Part shown: positions 1 to 9,735 of the stretch, one piece after another
Layout: every line of letters begins with the position of its first letter
How positions within the stretch are numbered: position 1 is the first letter of the stretch
From: Anisodus tanguticus
Taxonomy: Eukaryota > Streptophyta > Magnoliopsida > Solanales > Solanaceae
NCBI GenBank assembly: GCA_034509755.1
Contig: CM067552.1
Span: 16,153,001-16,217,000 of the forward strand
Direction of reading: 5' to 3'
Length of the DNA: 64,000 nt
Program-made: the position numbers and the translations under genes
Notes under the pieces: model-generated
The model's database searches: none
The model's input: the letters and a program-made list of their open reading frames with translations, nothing else
What the model was told of the DNA's origin: nothing

Positions 1-1048
1 ATAAGATCAAAACTTTTCCTTGGCTATGCTCGCACAATAAACTAACAAACTCACTCTCATCTTCATAGGCTCCAAATCTTTAATGCTCCCATCTGTCCTA
101 ACTGCCTTCTGATAGAAGAGGAAACCTTTTATCACTAATGTCCTCATGCGACATGTTGTTGGCAGGATGTGGGGCTACTACAACAAATCACTAATATATT
201 TTGCCAACTGAGCATCCTTTTCAAACTCTTAAGCTATTACTTACGGCCAAGTTTAGCTCCATTTCTTACCAACTTCCTAGTAAACTACTAAACTCGTCCT
301 TCCTTTTGCCTTATGGCATCTTTTGAAAACTCGTAATGACAACATTTTCAAGAACAATAAATGGAAACCCCTCATCACCGTTATATGCCAAAACTCCTTG
401 GAATATTGCCATCTAGGTATGTCACGCTCACACAGCTTACCTAAGCTAACAATCCAACTTAGGTGGGAACCTCCTCCTGTAGGTTTTTTCAGTTTAAATA
501 TAGACGCTACTTTCAGGATACTCATGGTAAATAAGGGATAGGAGGAGGGTCTTTCATGATATGCATGATGGATCCTTGGTTTTGCAGGTGCTCTACACAG
601 TGCTACTGCACTAGAATCGAAAGCCTTAACACTGCTTCATGGCCTTTACTTGGCCAAGAACAAAATCAAGCTTCCTCTAGTTATTAATGTTAATGTCCAG
701 GAGGTAATTACGCGTCTTAACAAAGCCACTAACATATTATAACACTATCTTTGATGATTGCATGAACCAGTCGCCCACACATGTACAGGGAGCAAAACAC
801 TGTTGCTTATCGCTTCACACTTTTTGGGATGACACTTGACGGAAGCAGCATCACTCTGTTTGAACAACCTCCTCTTTTTGTTATAGATCTCTTAGAAGCA
901 TATCAGGGAAGCGTCACCACAACAAGGAAAATGTCCGCAGCTACAATGGCAATCCTCCTTTTTGTAACCAACCCTTACTAGCACTAGTTCATCTTTTTGT
1001 ACTACTAACCATAGGCTAGTTCCTGACAACACTATGTACTCTACTGGT
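1..1048 (+). pseudogene. L1-type LINE 3' fragment (zinc-binding + RNase H-like), decayed
   Basis: Three pieces in shifting frames match the C-terminal part of plant L1-type LINE ORF2. Around 75-170 a Cys/His-rich stretch (FNAPICPNCLL, then CPHATCCW) resembles the zinc-binding region of reverse transcriptases. From about 461 RWEPPPVGFFSLNIDAT resembles the start of the plant RNase H-like domain. From about 585 GFAGALHSATALESKALTLL and later HVYREQNTVA match its middle and end. No frame stays open across the unit and the left part lies outside the window. The family encodes the retrotransposition polyprotein, and RNase H removes template RNA. A host RNase H-like gene derived from such an element is an alternative, but the poly-A tail at 2149-2157 favours a LINE. 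The 3' UTR is split by the element at 1049-2080. Confidence 0.7.
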
Positions 1049-1597
1049 AGGGATGGCAACGGGGGGGTCGAGCATGCGCGGGTGTAGGGTGGGACGGGGC
1101 GGTTTGATTTTTAAAAGTAAAAATTCTTTGCGGGTTGCGGGATCTTTTTTTAACAGCCACTAGAATACCCAAAGTTCACAATCTGGGTTTAAAAATTTTA
1201 AAGTCTAACCGTCTGAAATTTTTTCTTCCCAAAAAATTGAATTTCATTATCAGAATTTTCTTTTGTTCGTTTCCAAGCAAGATAGTTGGATAATGTTTTC
1301 TTCTTCGGCCACAAGTTATACAGTATAATTAGTTGGGTTACTTGGTGAATTGTCAATAAACTGAGATGCTATTTTCCTTTTTCGTTCTCTTTGGTAAACT
1401 TTGTGCTACTTTCTGGGTGAAACATTGCATTAACATGATTTTGAAGTTCAATGATATATGTGGTTATATTGAACCTTAATTTAAAAGTGACGGTTTGTAT
1501 AGAACAAAAAAAAAAAGAAAAAAATACTTATGCGGGCGGGTGGATGCAGGTTTGGTGTGGTGCGGGTGAAAATGTAATGCCGGGCGGGTTGAAATTT

Positions 1598-2033
1598 GGG
1601 AAAATGACACTACCTAGCCATTAGAAATTTGTTTGGCCCATGTTTGGGCTTAATACCTCGATATGGCCTTTCGGCCCAAACTATTCCTATATCTAAAACA
1701 TGTATAATTAATAAATATACGTTGATTATATATTTATTAAATATAAATTATACAACAATGATACATTTTCTAATCGCATATTGTAGAGATACATATTCTA
1801 TACAATAATAATACAATTTTTATACATATGATAGATTTTCTATACAATAATAATACAATTTTTATACATATGATAGATTTTCTATACAATAATTATACAA
1901 TTTTTATATATATGCTGAAATTAGTTGAAAAAGACTGAAAATGAAATTATCTTAAAAAGGCTAGCAAATGAGTTTTAAACATCTTGGCCATCCAACTGTC
2001 ATTGGGCTGGATGACCACTTTTGTCCTTTTCCC
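1598..2033. mobile_element. Mutator-like MITE nested in the hAT-like element
   Basis: Imperfect terminal inverted repeats gggaaaatgacac (1598 on) and ttttgtccttttccc (ending 2033). Flanks are ttgaaattt (1589-1597) and ttagaaattt (2034-2043), a 9-10 bp near-duplication fitting Mutator-like insertion. No coding capacity. The interior is AT-rich with a short tandem repeat. The hAT G-rich sequence resumes directly after it (gcgggttaagatagc), which supports nesting. Superfamily is inferred from TSD length and end sequence. Confidence 0.55.
1802..1910. repeat. 42-bp AT-rich tandem repeat, about 2.6 copies
   Basis: Units at 1802-1843, 1844-1885 and a partial one from 1886 share the pattern acaataataatacaattttt followed by atacatatgatagattttctat. 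The first two look identical. It lies inside the Mutator-like MITE. Confidence 0.85.
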
Positions 2034-2080
2034 TTAGAAATTTTGCGGGTTAAGATAGCACTCGCCCCGTTGCCATCCCT

Positions 2081-2157
2081 GTGACTACTGGAGTAACTTA
2101 AGACTCCCTTTGTACACTGTTTAATCTAATATAAGCATCCTTTTAACCAAAAAAAAA
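2081..2157 (+). mobile_element. 3' end and poly-A tail of the L1-type LINE
   Basis: Sequence after the hAT-like insertion continues the L1 3' untranslated region (tttgtacactgtttaatc, aagcatccttttaacc) and ends in an A-run at 2149-2157. Together with 1-1048 it forms one LINE copy whose 3' UTR was split by the DNA transposon. Confidence 0.6.
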
Positions 2158-2420
2158 TAATTGTAGTTTAGAATAATGTAAAAATTCTTGTGATCTATAA
2201 TTAGATATTTTAATGAGTTCTCTATACCAACTTTCAGTGTTACTTCCATTATATGCTCAAGTAGTCAGTAAAAAGTATATGGTGACCTGTCTATAGAAAA
2301 TAATGCAAATTGTTTGTGTTTTCAGTAGTCACTCATTATTCTCTCTTGCGGATAGTTTCGACAGTCACTTGATGAATAGTTGATATTCACTTATTAAAAA
2401 CCAATAAAAGAATAGTTCGA
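2158..2420. other. AT-rich spacer, no feature seen
   Basis: No ORF of note, no inverted or tandem repeat, and no tRNA-like boxes recognised. Confidence 0.5.
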
Positions 2421-2557
2421 CAAGAATATGACAACAACATACCCCGAGTATTCCCACGGGTGGAGTCTTGAGAGGGTAGAGTGTGCGCAGACCTTATCCC
2501 TACCTCGTGAAGATAGATAGGCTGTTTCTGAAAGACCCTCGGCTCAAGAATATGACA
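2421..2557 (-). mobile_element. Short RTE/TS-SINE tail copy with TSD
   Basis: Minus-strand sequence from 2544 down reads agccgagggtctttc ... aggtctgcgcacactctacc ... gggtatgttgttgt, which matches the terminal ~110 bp of the RTE LINEs at 9070-9183 and 18588-18720. It is flanked by a 13-bp direct repeat caagaatatgaca (2421-2433 and 2545-2557). The tail is GTT-rich, not poly-A. It could be a severely 5'-truncated RTE LINE or the 3' half of a SINE using the same tail. The TSD shows it was a separate insertion. Confidence 0.75.
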
Positions 2558-3370
2558 TTTATGAAATACCAAATAGCTGTTTAGAGTTCACCATTTTCAG
2601 CTGTCAAATTTCTGTTTGATAGCTCAACAAAAGGAGATCCTTTTAGCCTCTCTTAAGCAACGAACCAAGTTATTTTGCTCTGCACAATGAAATCTACGCA
2701 ATGCACCACCTTGAAAATTCACAACCTATTTAAACGGGCCGCAAACAGATATTCTGGTGGTATTTCTTCTTGGAATAACTACAATTCTCAACAGCAGTTT
2801 ATCCTACGGAGGAGACGTCAAAAATTTAACTGGCTCTTTGCTCATTCATCCCATAAAGGAGATCTATGTCTTGCCTCAGAGAGAGTAAAGAGTTCACAAC
2901 ATCAATTAATGGGTAAAAGATTTCACTGCATCTAAGATTCCAATCTTTGATATTCAGATTTGCTTCTTCCATCCACACCACAGGAATTTCAGTCATGGTG
3001 CTATTTACTCTCCAACTTCCTCACACATGTTGCCCATCAAAACAAAATTAAAGTAAAACCTCAACAGCAAAAAACAAAGGAAAACAAGGGAGAATCCTAA
3101 GATCTACCACTAGAAACAAATTTAGGTTCAGGTTCAAACAAAGCCAGATTATAGAAAACCAAAAAAAACAACATAAAATAATTCAGAAAAAACAAAGGAA
3201 TAAAGAAGCCGGTCTTGTAAAAAAACAAAAAAAGGAGGAATGAGGGAAGAAAATAAACCAAGGGAAGAACTTTCATTGTCGAGCATGGCTTTGAGGAGCC
3301 TGTGGAGAATGGTAGGACTTGGCAGCAACATGGCTTCAAATATTGGCTTTCCAAAACTGAGGCTTTTTTA
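2558..3370. other. Spacer, no gene recognised
   Basis: An 86-codon plus-strand ORF at 2675-2935 and short minus-strand ORFs at 3097-3354 resemble nothing I know. The region 3090-3250 is A-rich on the plus strand, which makes the minus-strand reading Phe/Leu-rich by composition alone. No repeat boundary was found. Confidence 0.4.
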
Positions 3371-3371
3371 A

Positions 3372-3514
3372 GTGTGTGGCCTAGTGGTCAATAAAGTGGG
3401 TTGAACACCATGAGGTCTCAGGTTCAATTCCCAATAGAGATAAAAAATACTAGGTGGTTTCTTCTCATATGTTCTAAGAGCAGCATGAAATCGGAAGTTC
3501 ACGAACAGAGTTAC
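3372..3514 (+). mobile_element. tRNA-derived SINE (A), 5' part
   Basis: Contains a perfect RNA polymerase III box A (tggcctagtgg, 3378-3388) and a good box B (ggttcaattcc, 3421-3431) about 32 bp apart, as in tRNA-derived SINEs. The body continues to 3514, where a solo LTR interrupts it at GTTAC. The remainder is at 4814-4909. SINEs are transcribed by Pol III and depend on LINE enzymes. Confidence 0.85.
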
Positions 3515-4813
3515 TGTTGGAAATTTTTCTTTGGCGGGGAGATGCGTCCACCCATCTTTAATGAATTAAACACTAGTGTTCCGCATGTTGGAGGCTTTGT
3601 CTCTTCACACATGCATAATCTACTAAGTGAGTAAATAACCGTAGGGCCAAGAATCGTCAAATTTCGTTGAGAAATGAAAGAGATATTGGTCCACGAAGTA
3701 AGGTGTTTGAGGCATGAAAATATGGTGTGGGACAAATCTACCACATCGGTGAGAAAAGGAAGAATTGCTCTCTATATAAGTCTCTAAAATGGTAAAGGGT
3801 TTGGGACCCCAAGGGGTATCCCATGTGTTTAAAGGAGGGAGGACCTAGATGTGCTTGGGTTCAAGGCTAAGCCCACACGCGCGCCGCCTGTCCGGCTGTG
3901 GGCTGTGGGGACTTTCTGATATTATCTTTTTGGACCCCAAATTTCTTAATATTTACAGTTTGGTCCCCAGAGTTTCTGAAAAGTTGATTTTGGGGTGACG
4001 GTAGGCAGAAAACTTTCTGCCTACAGTTGGACTGTGTTTTGGAGCATTAACCAGCCATTACTTGGCTGATTAACTACTCCATTAACAGCCCATTACTTGG
4101 GCAGTTGAACAACCTCCTTCAATGGCCATAAACAGCCATTACTTAGCTGTTTAATTCCCTCATTCAATGGCCATTAGCAGCCTTGTCTTGGGCAGTTGCC
4201 AGCCTCCATCATGCTATATATTGAGGCATTTTGGCTCAATTATGGAGTACACATACGTGACTGAAAGCAGCACAAAACAGTCTCGAAAATCACTGCAAAA
4301 CAATGAAGAAAACCACTGCAAAACAGTGACGAGATACAGTGTGATATACATAAGATATACACAACAGAGACACATTATATACACAGAGACAAAAGAGAAG
4401 AGTAAACAGAAACTCTTTCTTCCTTTTCCATATGTTCAGCAAGTCGATTCATATTTGTTTTCTTCGTCAGGCTCAACCTATTGGCTTTGTAGCGTTGAGA
4501 TTAAAGTGTTGTTTTATCTTGGGAGACTATTGCCCGCTAACGTAAAAGCATATATACGGGGCAATCTTGTCTTAAGGACAGAGGGCAATCACTCGACTCA
4601 ACACACAACGTTGTAACCATTCAGATTTAGTTGTTTCTTGATTTCAGGTTATCAAGATTCAAGACACAACAAGCTTGCGGCAGTTTTGAAGATTGGCCTA
4701 TTTGTTCAACAAGATTCAATTTCTGATTATTGAATATTTGTTTATTCTTTCGAGCACTTGTAATAATTATTTACTTCCCGTACTGCTTTATAAAGTACAA
4801 TAGAATACCAACA
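3515..4813. mobile_element. Solo LTR, 1299 bp, inserted in SINE A
   Basis: Starts TGTTGG (3515) and ends CCAACA (4813), flanked by the 5-bp TSD GTTAC (3510-3514 and 4814-4818). There is one copy only, with no internal coding region or second LTR, so this is a solo LTR left by LTR-LTR recombination. A TATA-like tctatataag lies at 3771-3780 and fits a plus-strand LTR promoter. A 149-codon ORF (4167-4616) inside has no recognisable similarity and is probably chance. The superfamily is not settled; TGTTGG...CCAACA ends are common among Ty1/copia LTRs. Confidence 0.9.
3771..3780 (+). promoter_or_regulatory. TATA-like box of the solo LTR
   Basis: tctatataag, about 255 bp into the LTR, preceded by a tgggacaaatctaccacatcg-like block at about 3728-3750 of the kind often seen upstream of plant LTR promoters. 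Orientation is inferred. Confidence 0.4.
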
Positions 4814-4909
4814 GTTACTTGGTACCTGTTGTTGGTGGGAGGTGGAAGGTATCGCGTTGAATTAGTCGAGGTGCGCGCAAGCTGGCCCGGACACCACAGT
4901 TATCAAAAA
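4814..4909 (+). mobile_element. SINE (A), 3' part
   Basis: Resumes after the solo LTR with gttacttggtacctgttg, then a G-rich body (ggtgggaggtgg, gtgcgcgcaagctggcccgg), and ends ttatcaaaaa. The GTTAC at its start is the duplicated target shared with 3510-3514. Its tail meets the tail of SINE B, which is in the opposite orientation. Confidence 0.85.
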
Positions 4910-5080
4910 GCAAATCCCCGAGCCAGTTGGCGGACCGAAACTCGGTGGATAATGGACCCGCTCTCTACCCTCCTCCGGTTTAATACCAAGCTTTTATCTG
5001 CGGGAGGGTTCAAACTTGTGATGCACGCTTAACTTATACATCACCTATTGCACTCTTGCCACTAGGCCAAAGCCCCGGGG
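4910..5080 (-). mobile_element. tRNA-derived SINE (B), opposite orientation
   Basis: On the minus strand a box A tggcctagtgg (5069-5059) and a box B-like agtttgaaccc (5017-5007) are correctly ordered. The body contains gggtagagagcggg, caccgagtttcgg and a ctcggggatttgc 3' end near 4910. This is a different SINE subfamily from SINE A. The tail-to-tail junction around 4905-4912 suggests one inserted into or beside the tail of the other. Confidence 0.75.
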
Positions 5081-5863
5081 GCTTTGCGAAAACCGAGCTT
5101 TTCATTTCACATTTAGGTTTCAGAGACTAAGAGAGCTAAAAGAGGAAAATACCTAAAGCCTGTTAACCACATTTTTTATTTTAAAAAAACTGAATTTCAC
5201 CCGCTCCAACCTGCGCCGCCTAAGAACTCACTTGACTACTGCATTCATGTTTACTTCATTCTGGCCCATCTCATTGCCACCCGTAGCACTAAAGCTTGCA
5301 ACCTATTTATTTTGCACCAGTACTTTCTAGCACAAACATGAAAATTCATCTACTCAAACAATTGTTTTATTTTTTATTTTTCACAAGTACTGAAACACTT
5401 GTTTCTCAAACTTGTAAAATAATCAAACGGGGCATTCTAGGAAACCACTATATAGGACGACGAAAATGAGACACTCATTGCATACATAACTAGATACCTG
5501 ATAAAGAAAAGACTATCTCTATCGGGGGAAACACATACCAACAGCACAACACGTGTGCTGGCCAAGAAAATTATCTATAGTAAAATTAAAAATGGTAATC
5601 AGTATAAGGGATCAGGTAGCTTTCTTAACCTTTTTGATTCACATCTTCGCTTAGGTCGTTAGCTGTATAATCTCTATAGAAGCATCCTCCTACTCTCTGC
5701 TAAGACCTCTATAAAAGTCATCAACAAGGAAAATTCATGAGCCGCATAAGAAAACACAAACAATTGTTATTAATTTTTTGGAACACAGACCAGAAAATGC
5801 TTTTTACTCTCATCCCTTCCTCAATATATGTATGATATATTCAGCACAACTTCCAGGGTGGGG
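5081..5863. other. Spacer, no feature recognised
   Basis: AT-rich sequence with no convincing ORF or repeat boundary. Confidence 0.4.
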
Positions 5864-5871
5864 GGAAGGAC

Positions 5872-6096
5872 CAGTGGCGAATTCAAGATTTTCACTGAAG
5901 GGGTTTGAAAAATAAAAATGCAATGTCTAAGATTTGAACTTGGAACCTCAAGGATAATTTTAAACCCCATAAACCACTCCACCAACATTTTCTCGTGTTC
6001 AAGGTATTCAAAATTAATATATGTACATAAAAAATAAGAAAATACCTTATATATATGGTGTAATGTTTTGCTGAGTGAACACCCTCTCCGCCCCTG
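5872..6096. mobile_element. 225-bp hAT-type MITE
   Basis: Ends CAGTGGCG (5872 on) and CGCCCCTG (to 6096) are imperfect inverted repeats. Flanks ggaaggac (5864-5871) and ggagggac (6097-6104) form an 8-bp TSD with one mismatch, as for hAT elements. The body is AT-rich and non-coding; the 109-codon minus-strand ORF across it is a by-product. A well-spread Solanaceae repeat with these ends is known to me, but copy number cannot be shown here. Confidence 0.75.
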
Positions 6097-6293
6097 GGAG
6101 GGACATGCATAACATTTCAGGAAGAAACCCCTGAAAGTGATATAGAACACTCATCATGAGATTCTCCACAACATCTAATTATAGAAATGACTTTGATATT
6201 GTTCTAAAATCTTCAGTCTTCTTTTATCAAAGAATTTAATATTTTTATGAAATTTTGGATGATGAAGAAGAAAGAATAATGTGGTTAAATTAC

Positions 6294-6346
6294 CTGATCC
6301 AAAGAGTGCTGAGAGGTGTATCATAGGAGTCATCACTCAGAGAGAC
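6294..6346 (-). other. Possible orphan exon, 53 nt
   Basis: On the minus strand a 53-nt segment is bounded by an acceptor-like tatgtttcccag and a donor-like CAG/GTAATT, and one frame is open (VSLSDDSYDTPLSTLWI). No neighbouring exon could be joined with confidence and I do not recognise the product. It may be a remnant of a host gene or chance. Confidence 0.25.
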
Positions 6347-7050
6347 CTGGGAAACATAATTGGATGGTTAAGCATTGAGTCAGCTTGATTGAGTTAGCCA
6401 AGAAGCATTGCAACTAAACCCCCACCCTCTCTTCAGATGTCCAATGTTTTCAGTTACTGTCACTGATTTATGCCATTGTGTGTCTTGTTTTGAAACACAG
6501 CTGTATCGCTCTTGTAACATGACTTTGAAACAGCAAAGCTTCGATCATACATAGCTCATTATTTCCCTTCTCACAAATCGTGGCTCAATATTACCTTAGT
6601 TTGATTTCCATCAATGCTGAAGTGACTGGAGGAAGACATTGGTGCAAGTTTTCTGTGTACAGAAGAAATAAGCAAAAAAAGTTAAAAACAACTAGTTCTA
6701 GACTTTTGAGCTGTGGGCAAGCTCTCCTGTCACTGCAAGTAGTATCTCAATGCGTGAAGTTCGTTTACATGTCAAATTTAATAGTTAATGTAGCTTTCAT
6801 TGATCTTCTGAATAAAGCGTAATCTTAATCCAGTATATTAGAGTTTCATCCGTGCACTTTTTCTTTCAGGTGATCAATCATAAGGTTGGTGAGTGCAAGT
6901 GGTTCTTGATTCTCTAGGAAAGAAGTTGAACACAACCTATGTTCCCATTTTTCTTCCCTTTGAGCATTCTTACTTTGCATTTGTAATTATAAAAAGTAAA
7001 ACGTCACCGATTTGCAAAATGCATGTGCATGTGTCATTCTTTCTCATGCA
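6347..7050. other. Spacer, no gene recognised
   Basis: Short ORFs at 6580-6822 and 6893-7087 have no recognisable similarity. No repeat ends were seen until the truncated Au SINE. Confidence 0.4.
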
Positions 7051-7066
7051 TTTGCAGCTCAGAGTA

Positions 7067-7160
7067 AAGGGCAGCCCGGTGCACTAAGCTCACGCTATGC
7101 GCGGGGTCCGGGAATGGGCCGGACCACTAGGGTTTATTGTACGCAATTTTACCTGGCATT
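7067..7160 (-). mobile_element. 5'-truncated Au SINE with TSD
   Basis: Minus-strand 3' half of an Au-type SINE: the plus strand reads gcagcccggtgcactaagct ... gcgcggggtccggg ... tattgtacgcaa, matching the fuller copy at 17558-17737. The tRNA-related 5' half is absent. A 16-bp TSD with one mismatch, tttgcagctcagagta (7051-7066) and tttgcagcccagagta (7161-7176), shows the copy was inserted in its truncated form. Confidence 0.8.
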
Positions 7161-7295
7161 TTTGCAGCCCAGAGTATTAGCTCATTTTCCATTTCTCCTC
7201 CTTCAAGCCAAAATACTAGGGCAAAGTAATTTTCATTTACTCAATCCTCCATCTTCCAATCATTGTTGCGTGCAGAATATGCTAGGTGGTTTCTG

Positions 7296-7363
7296 AAGGT
7301 TTTCTGGAAGAACTAAAGTAGACTAAACTCAAGGTTTTCTGGAAGAACTTAAGTAGACTAAAA
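7296..7363. repeat. Two-copy ~34-bp tandem duplication
   Basis: aaggttttctggaagaac followed by aagtagacta occurs at 7296-7330 and again at 7331-7363 with few differences. Its function is unknown. Confidence 0.8.
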
Positions 7364-7408
7364 TGTGTTTAGATAGCTATATTTTTTTTGCAAGTTATTT
7401 TGACTTTT

Positions 7409-9183
7409 GCAACCTTACGCGTTGCAGGCGGGCTTGGACGAGGAGGAGAAGAGGCTCTTTTGGGAGGATTTGGACGAGGTGGTGGGTACTGAGAAGTTAT
7501 TTGTATGAGGGGATTTCAATGGACATATCGAGTCACATCCGGGGGGTTATGACAACGTGCATGGAGGCTTTGGCCTCGGTGGCAGGAATGGGGGAGGCGT
7601 ATCACTTCTGGAGTTCGCTAGAGCTTTTGGGATGGTGATAGCCAATTCGAGGTTCCTGAAGAAGGAGGAACACTTGGTTGCTCCTTAGGAAGGTTGACAA
7701 TGGTTTTTGTAAAGATTGCAAGGTTATTCCGAGGGAGTATCTTACAACCTGACATAAGCTTCTTGTGATGGATTTGGAGATCAAAATGGAGAAGAAGATG
7801 AGGGTTGTGGATGACAAGTTAAGAATTAAATGGGGAAGTTTGACCATGTCCAATGCAAAGGAGATGGGGGAGAGGTTGATGACCAAGGGGGCTTAGAGGA
7901 GTAGTGAGGATGCGACCGATATGTGGGACAGGACCGTCAGTTGCATTCGAGAGGTAGCTAGAGAAGTGCTTGGGGTCTCTAGGGATAGCCGTGGTGGGCA
8001 TCAAGGGGACTGGTGGTGGAATGGTAAAGTTCAAGAGAAGGTGGAAGCGAAGAAAATGGCGTATGCGAAATTGGTAGAAAGCAAGGATGAGGTGGAGAAG
8101 TGAACGAATAGGGAGCTGTATAAGATGGCGAGGAATGAGGCAAAGTTTGCGATTGCGGTGGCGAAAACGGCGGCGAAAATGGCGACTTTTGAATGCCTGT
8201 ATGTGGAATTAGAGAAAAAATACAGGGATATGAAGTTGTACAGACTAGCTAAGGCGAGGGAGAGGAGGGCCCGTGACTTGGATCACGTAAGGTGCATCAA
8301 GGATGAGGACGGCAAAGTACTGGTGGAGGACGTGCATATTAGGCGGAGGTGGCAGTCTTACTTCTATAAACTCTTGAACGAAAAAGGAGATAGAGACATT
8401 GTGTTGGGAGATCTGGAGCAATCTCATAGGTACCGGAATTTTGGGTATTGTAGAAGCATTAAGGTTGAAGAGGTTAAGGGTGTTGTTCGTAGGATGTGCA
8501 GGGAACGAGCGAGGTGTGAGATGCGGGAAGCGAGGTTGAGATGATTTAGACATGTGCAGAGAGACACAAATGCCCCAGTGGGGAGGTGTGAGAAGTTGGC
8601 TATGGACGAGTTCAGAAGGGGTAGAGGTAGGCCGAAGAAGTATTGGGGAGAGATGATTAGACGAGATATGACGCATGTGCAACTTACTGAGGACATAACC
8701 TTAAATAAGGGATTGTGGAGGACACGGATTAGGGTAGAAGGGTAGTAGGTAATCGAGCGTAGTCCTACTTACGCTTACAAACTGGTAGTTGTAGTGTTAT
8801 TATTGTAGGCCCGCCTAGCCTATCATACTAATAGGCGCAATATTGCTTTAGTTTATAGTCCCTGTAGTTTGATTTCTGCTACTATGTGTCCTTTAGTGTA
8901 CTTTTTTTAGCTTATTTATCTACGCTAGTTATTGCTTACTTTTTCAGAATGCACTATCATGACTTATTCGCTTTTGATACCAGCATTTTCATACTGCTTT
9001 AATATTTTTTTTACCTGGTCTGACCATTTTTCTTGCTTTGAATTTGCTTTTGCTTTTGCTTATGCTCTGTCTTGAGCCGAGAGTTTCTCGAAAACAGCAG
9101 CTCTACCTACCAAGGTAGAGGTAAGGTCGGCGTATAATTTATCCTCTCCAGACCCTACGTTGTGGGATTTCACTGGGTATGTT
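7409..9183 (+). mobile_element. RTE-type LINE, internally deleted (lacks RT core)
   Basis: Degenerate plus-strand reading. The endonuclease-region remnant at 7440-7900 (GLCKDCKV motif near 7710) leads into the linker at 7921-8500 (MARNEAKFAIAVAKTAAKMA; LDHVRCIKDED; RRRWQSYFYKLLNEKGDRDI). At about 8505 it jumps directly to the C-terminus (RHVQRDTNAP; GRGRPKKYWGEM; ending RIRVEG at 8745). The whole reverse-transcriptase core, present in the minus-strand copy at 18588-21887, is missing. The 3' UTR and tail (9070-9183, ending gggtatgttgttattt) are intact. Flanks ttattttgactttt (7395-7408) and ttattttgtgacttt (from 9184) are a plausible TSD with a 2-bp indel. RTE elements use an APE-type endonuclease and a GTT/ATT-rich tail rather than poly-A. 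Confidence 0.8.
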
Positions 9184-9198
9184 GTTATTTTGTGACTT

Positions 9199-9735
9199 TC
9201 CGGGAAAAGAATTTAGAAAAGTGTCTCAGAGCAGATTTTATCCGAATATTTTTTAAAAACATTTTTCAGCTGAAATTGACACAATCATTTCACCTGCCAG
9301 ATTATCCCCAAAATTAGTTTATTCCCTTTTATTTTTCATATATTCAACTTTCAACAATAACAACAATTTGATCAGGTCTTTGAAAACAAATGTGTCACCT
9401 TTTTCTTCCTAAAATAACAAGCACAATTCACTAACATTTTGACCACAAAAGGAAAAAGGAAACAGTTAGATAATCGAAAGTATTTTTGTTTACTAAACAG
9501 CTAGGAAGCTTACCCAATAAACACAACCTGAAGAATTTTTAATTGTAACACAGTCCATTTACCAGTTAGCCGTTCCCAATTTATTACTAATTGGATGGCT
9601 AGTTGAATCACTTTACTTATTTCACATTGGTCTAAAATATTTGTACATTATTAATACAAAAATTTCTATCCAGGCAAAAGCCTTTTGAGTCTTCCAGTGT
9701 TTGTGTACTCCAGTATTTGAGAAAAAAGTATATCT
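9199..9735. other. 3' flank of the PPR pseudogene
   Basis: AT-rich sequence between the RTE tail and the PPR stop codon, presumably the PPR 3' untranslated region and downstream DNA. A polyadenylation signal could not be pinned down. Confidence 0.4.

Larger units (their letters stand above)
1049..2080. mobile_element. hAT-like non-autonomous DNA transposon inserted in L1 3' UTR
   Basis: The ends are inverted repeats: agggatggcaacggg at 1049-1063 and its reverse complement ccccgttgccatccct at 2065-2080. Inner copies of gcgggcgggtggatgc-like G-rich motifs near 1130 and 1545 are typical of subterminal repeats of this group. Flanks carry ctactggt (1041-1048) and ctactgga (2085-2092), an 8-bp near-duplication as expected for hAT; the right copy sits 4 bp away from the repeat, so the exact end is uncertain. 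No transposase ORF is present, so it would have moved only with help. About 436 bp of its length is a second element nested at 1598-2033. Confidence 0.65.

Noticed and set aside
3378..3431. tRNA gene suggested by good box A and box B
   Set aside because: No cloverleaf could be drawn and the sequence continues into a SINE body and tail; the same holds for 5007-5069.
4167..4616. 149-codon ORF as a gene
   Set aside because: It lies wholly inside a solo LTR, has no recognisable similarity and skewed composition.
8245..8682. 145-codon minus-strand ORF
   Set aside because: It is antisense to the RTE LINE reading, which has clear family motifs.
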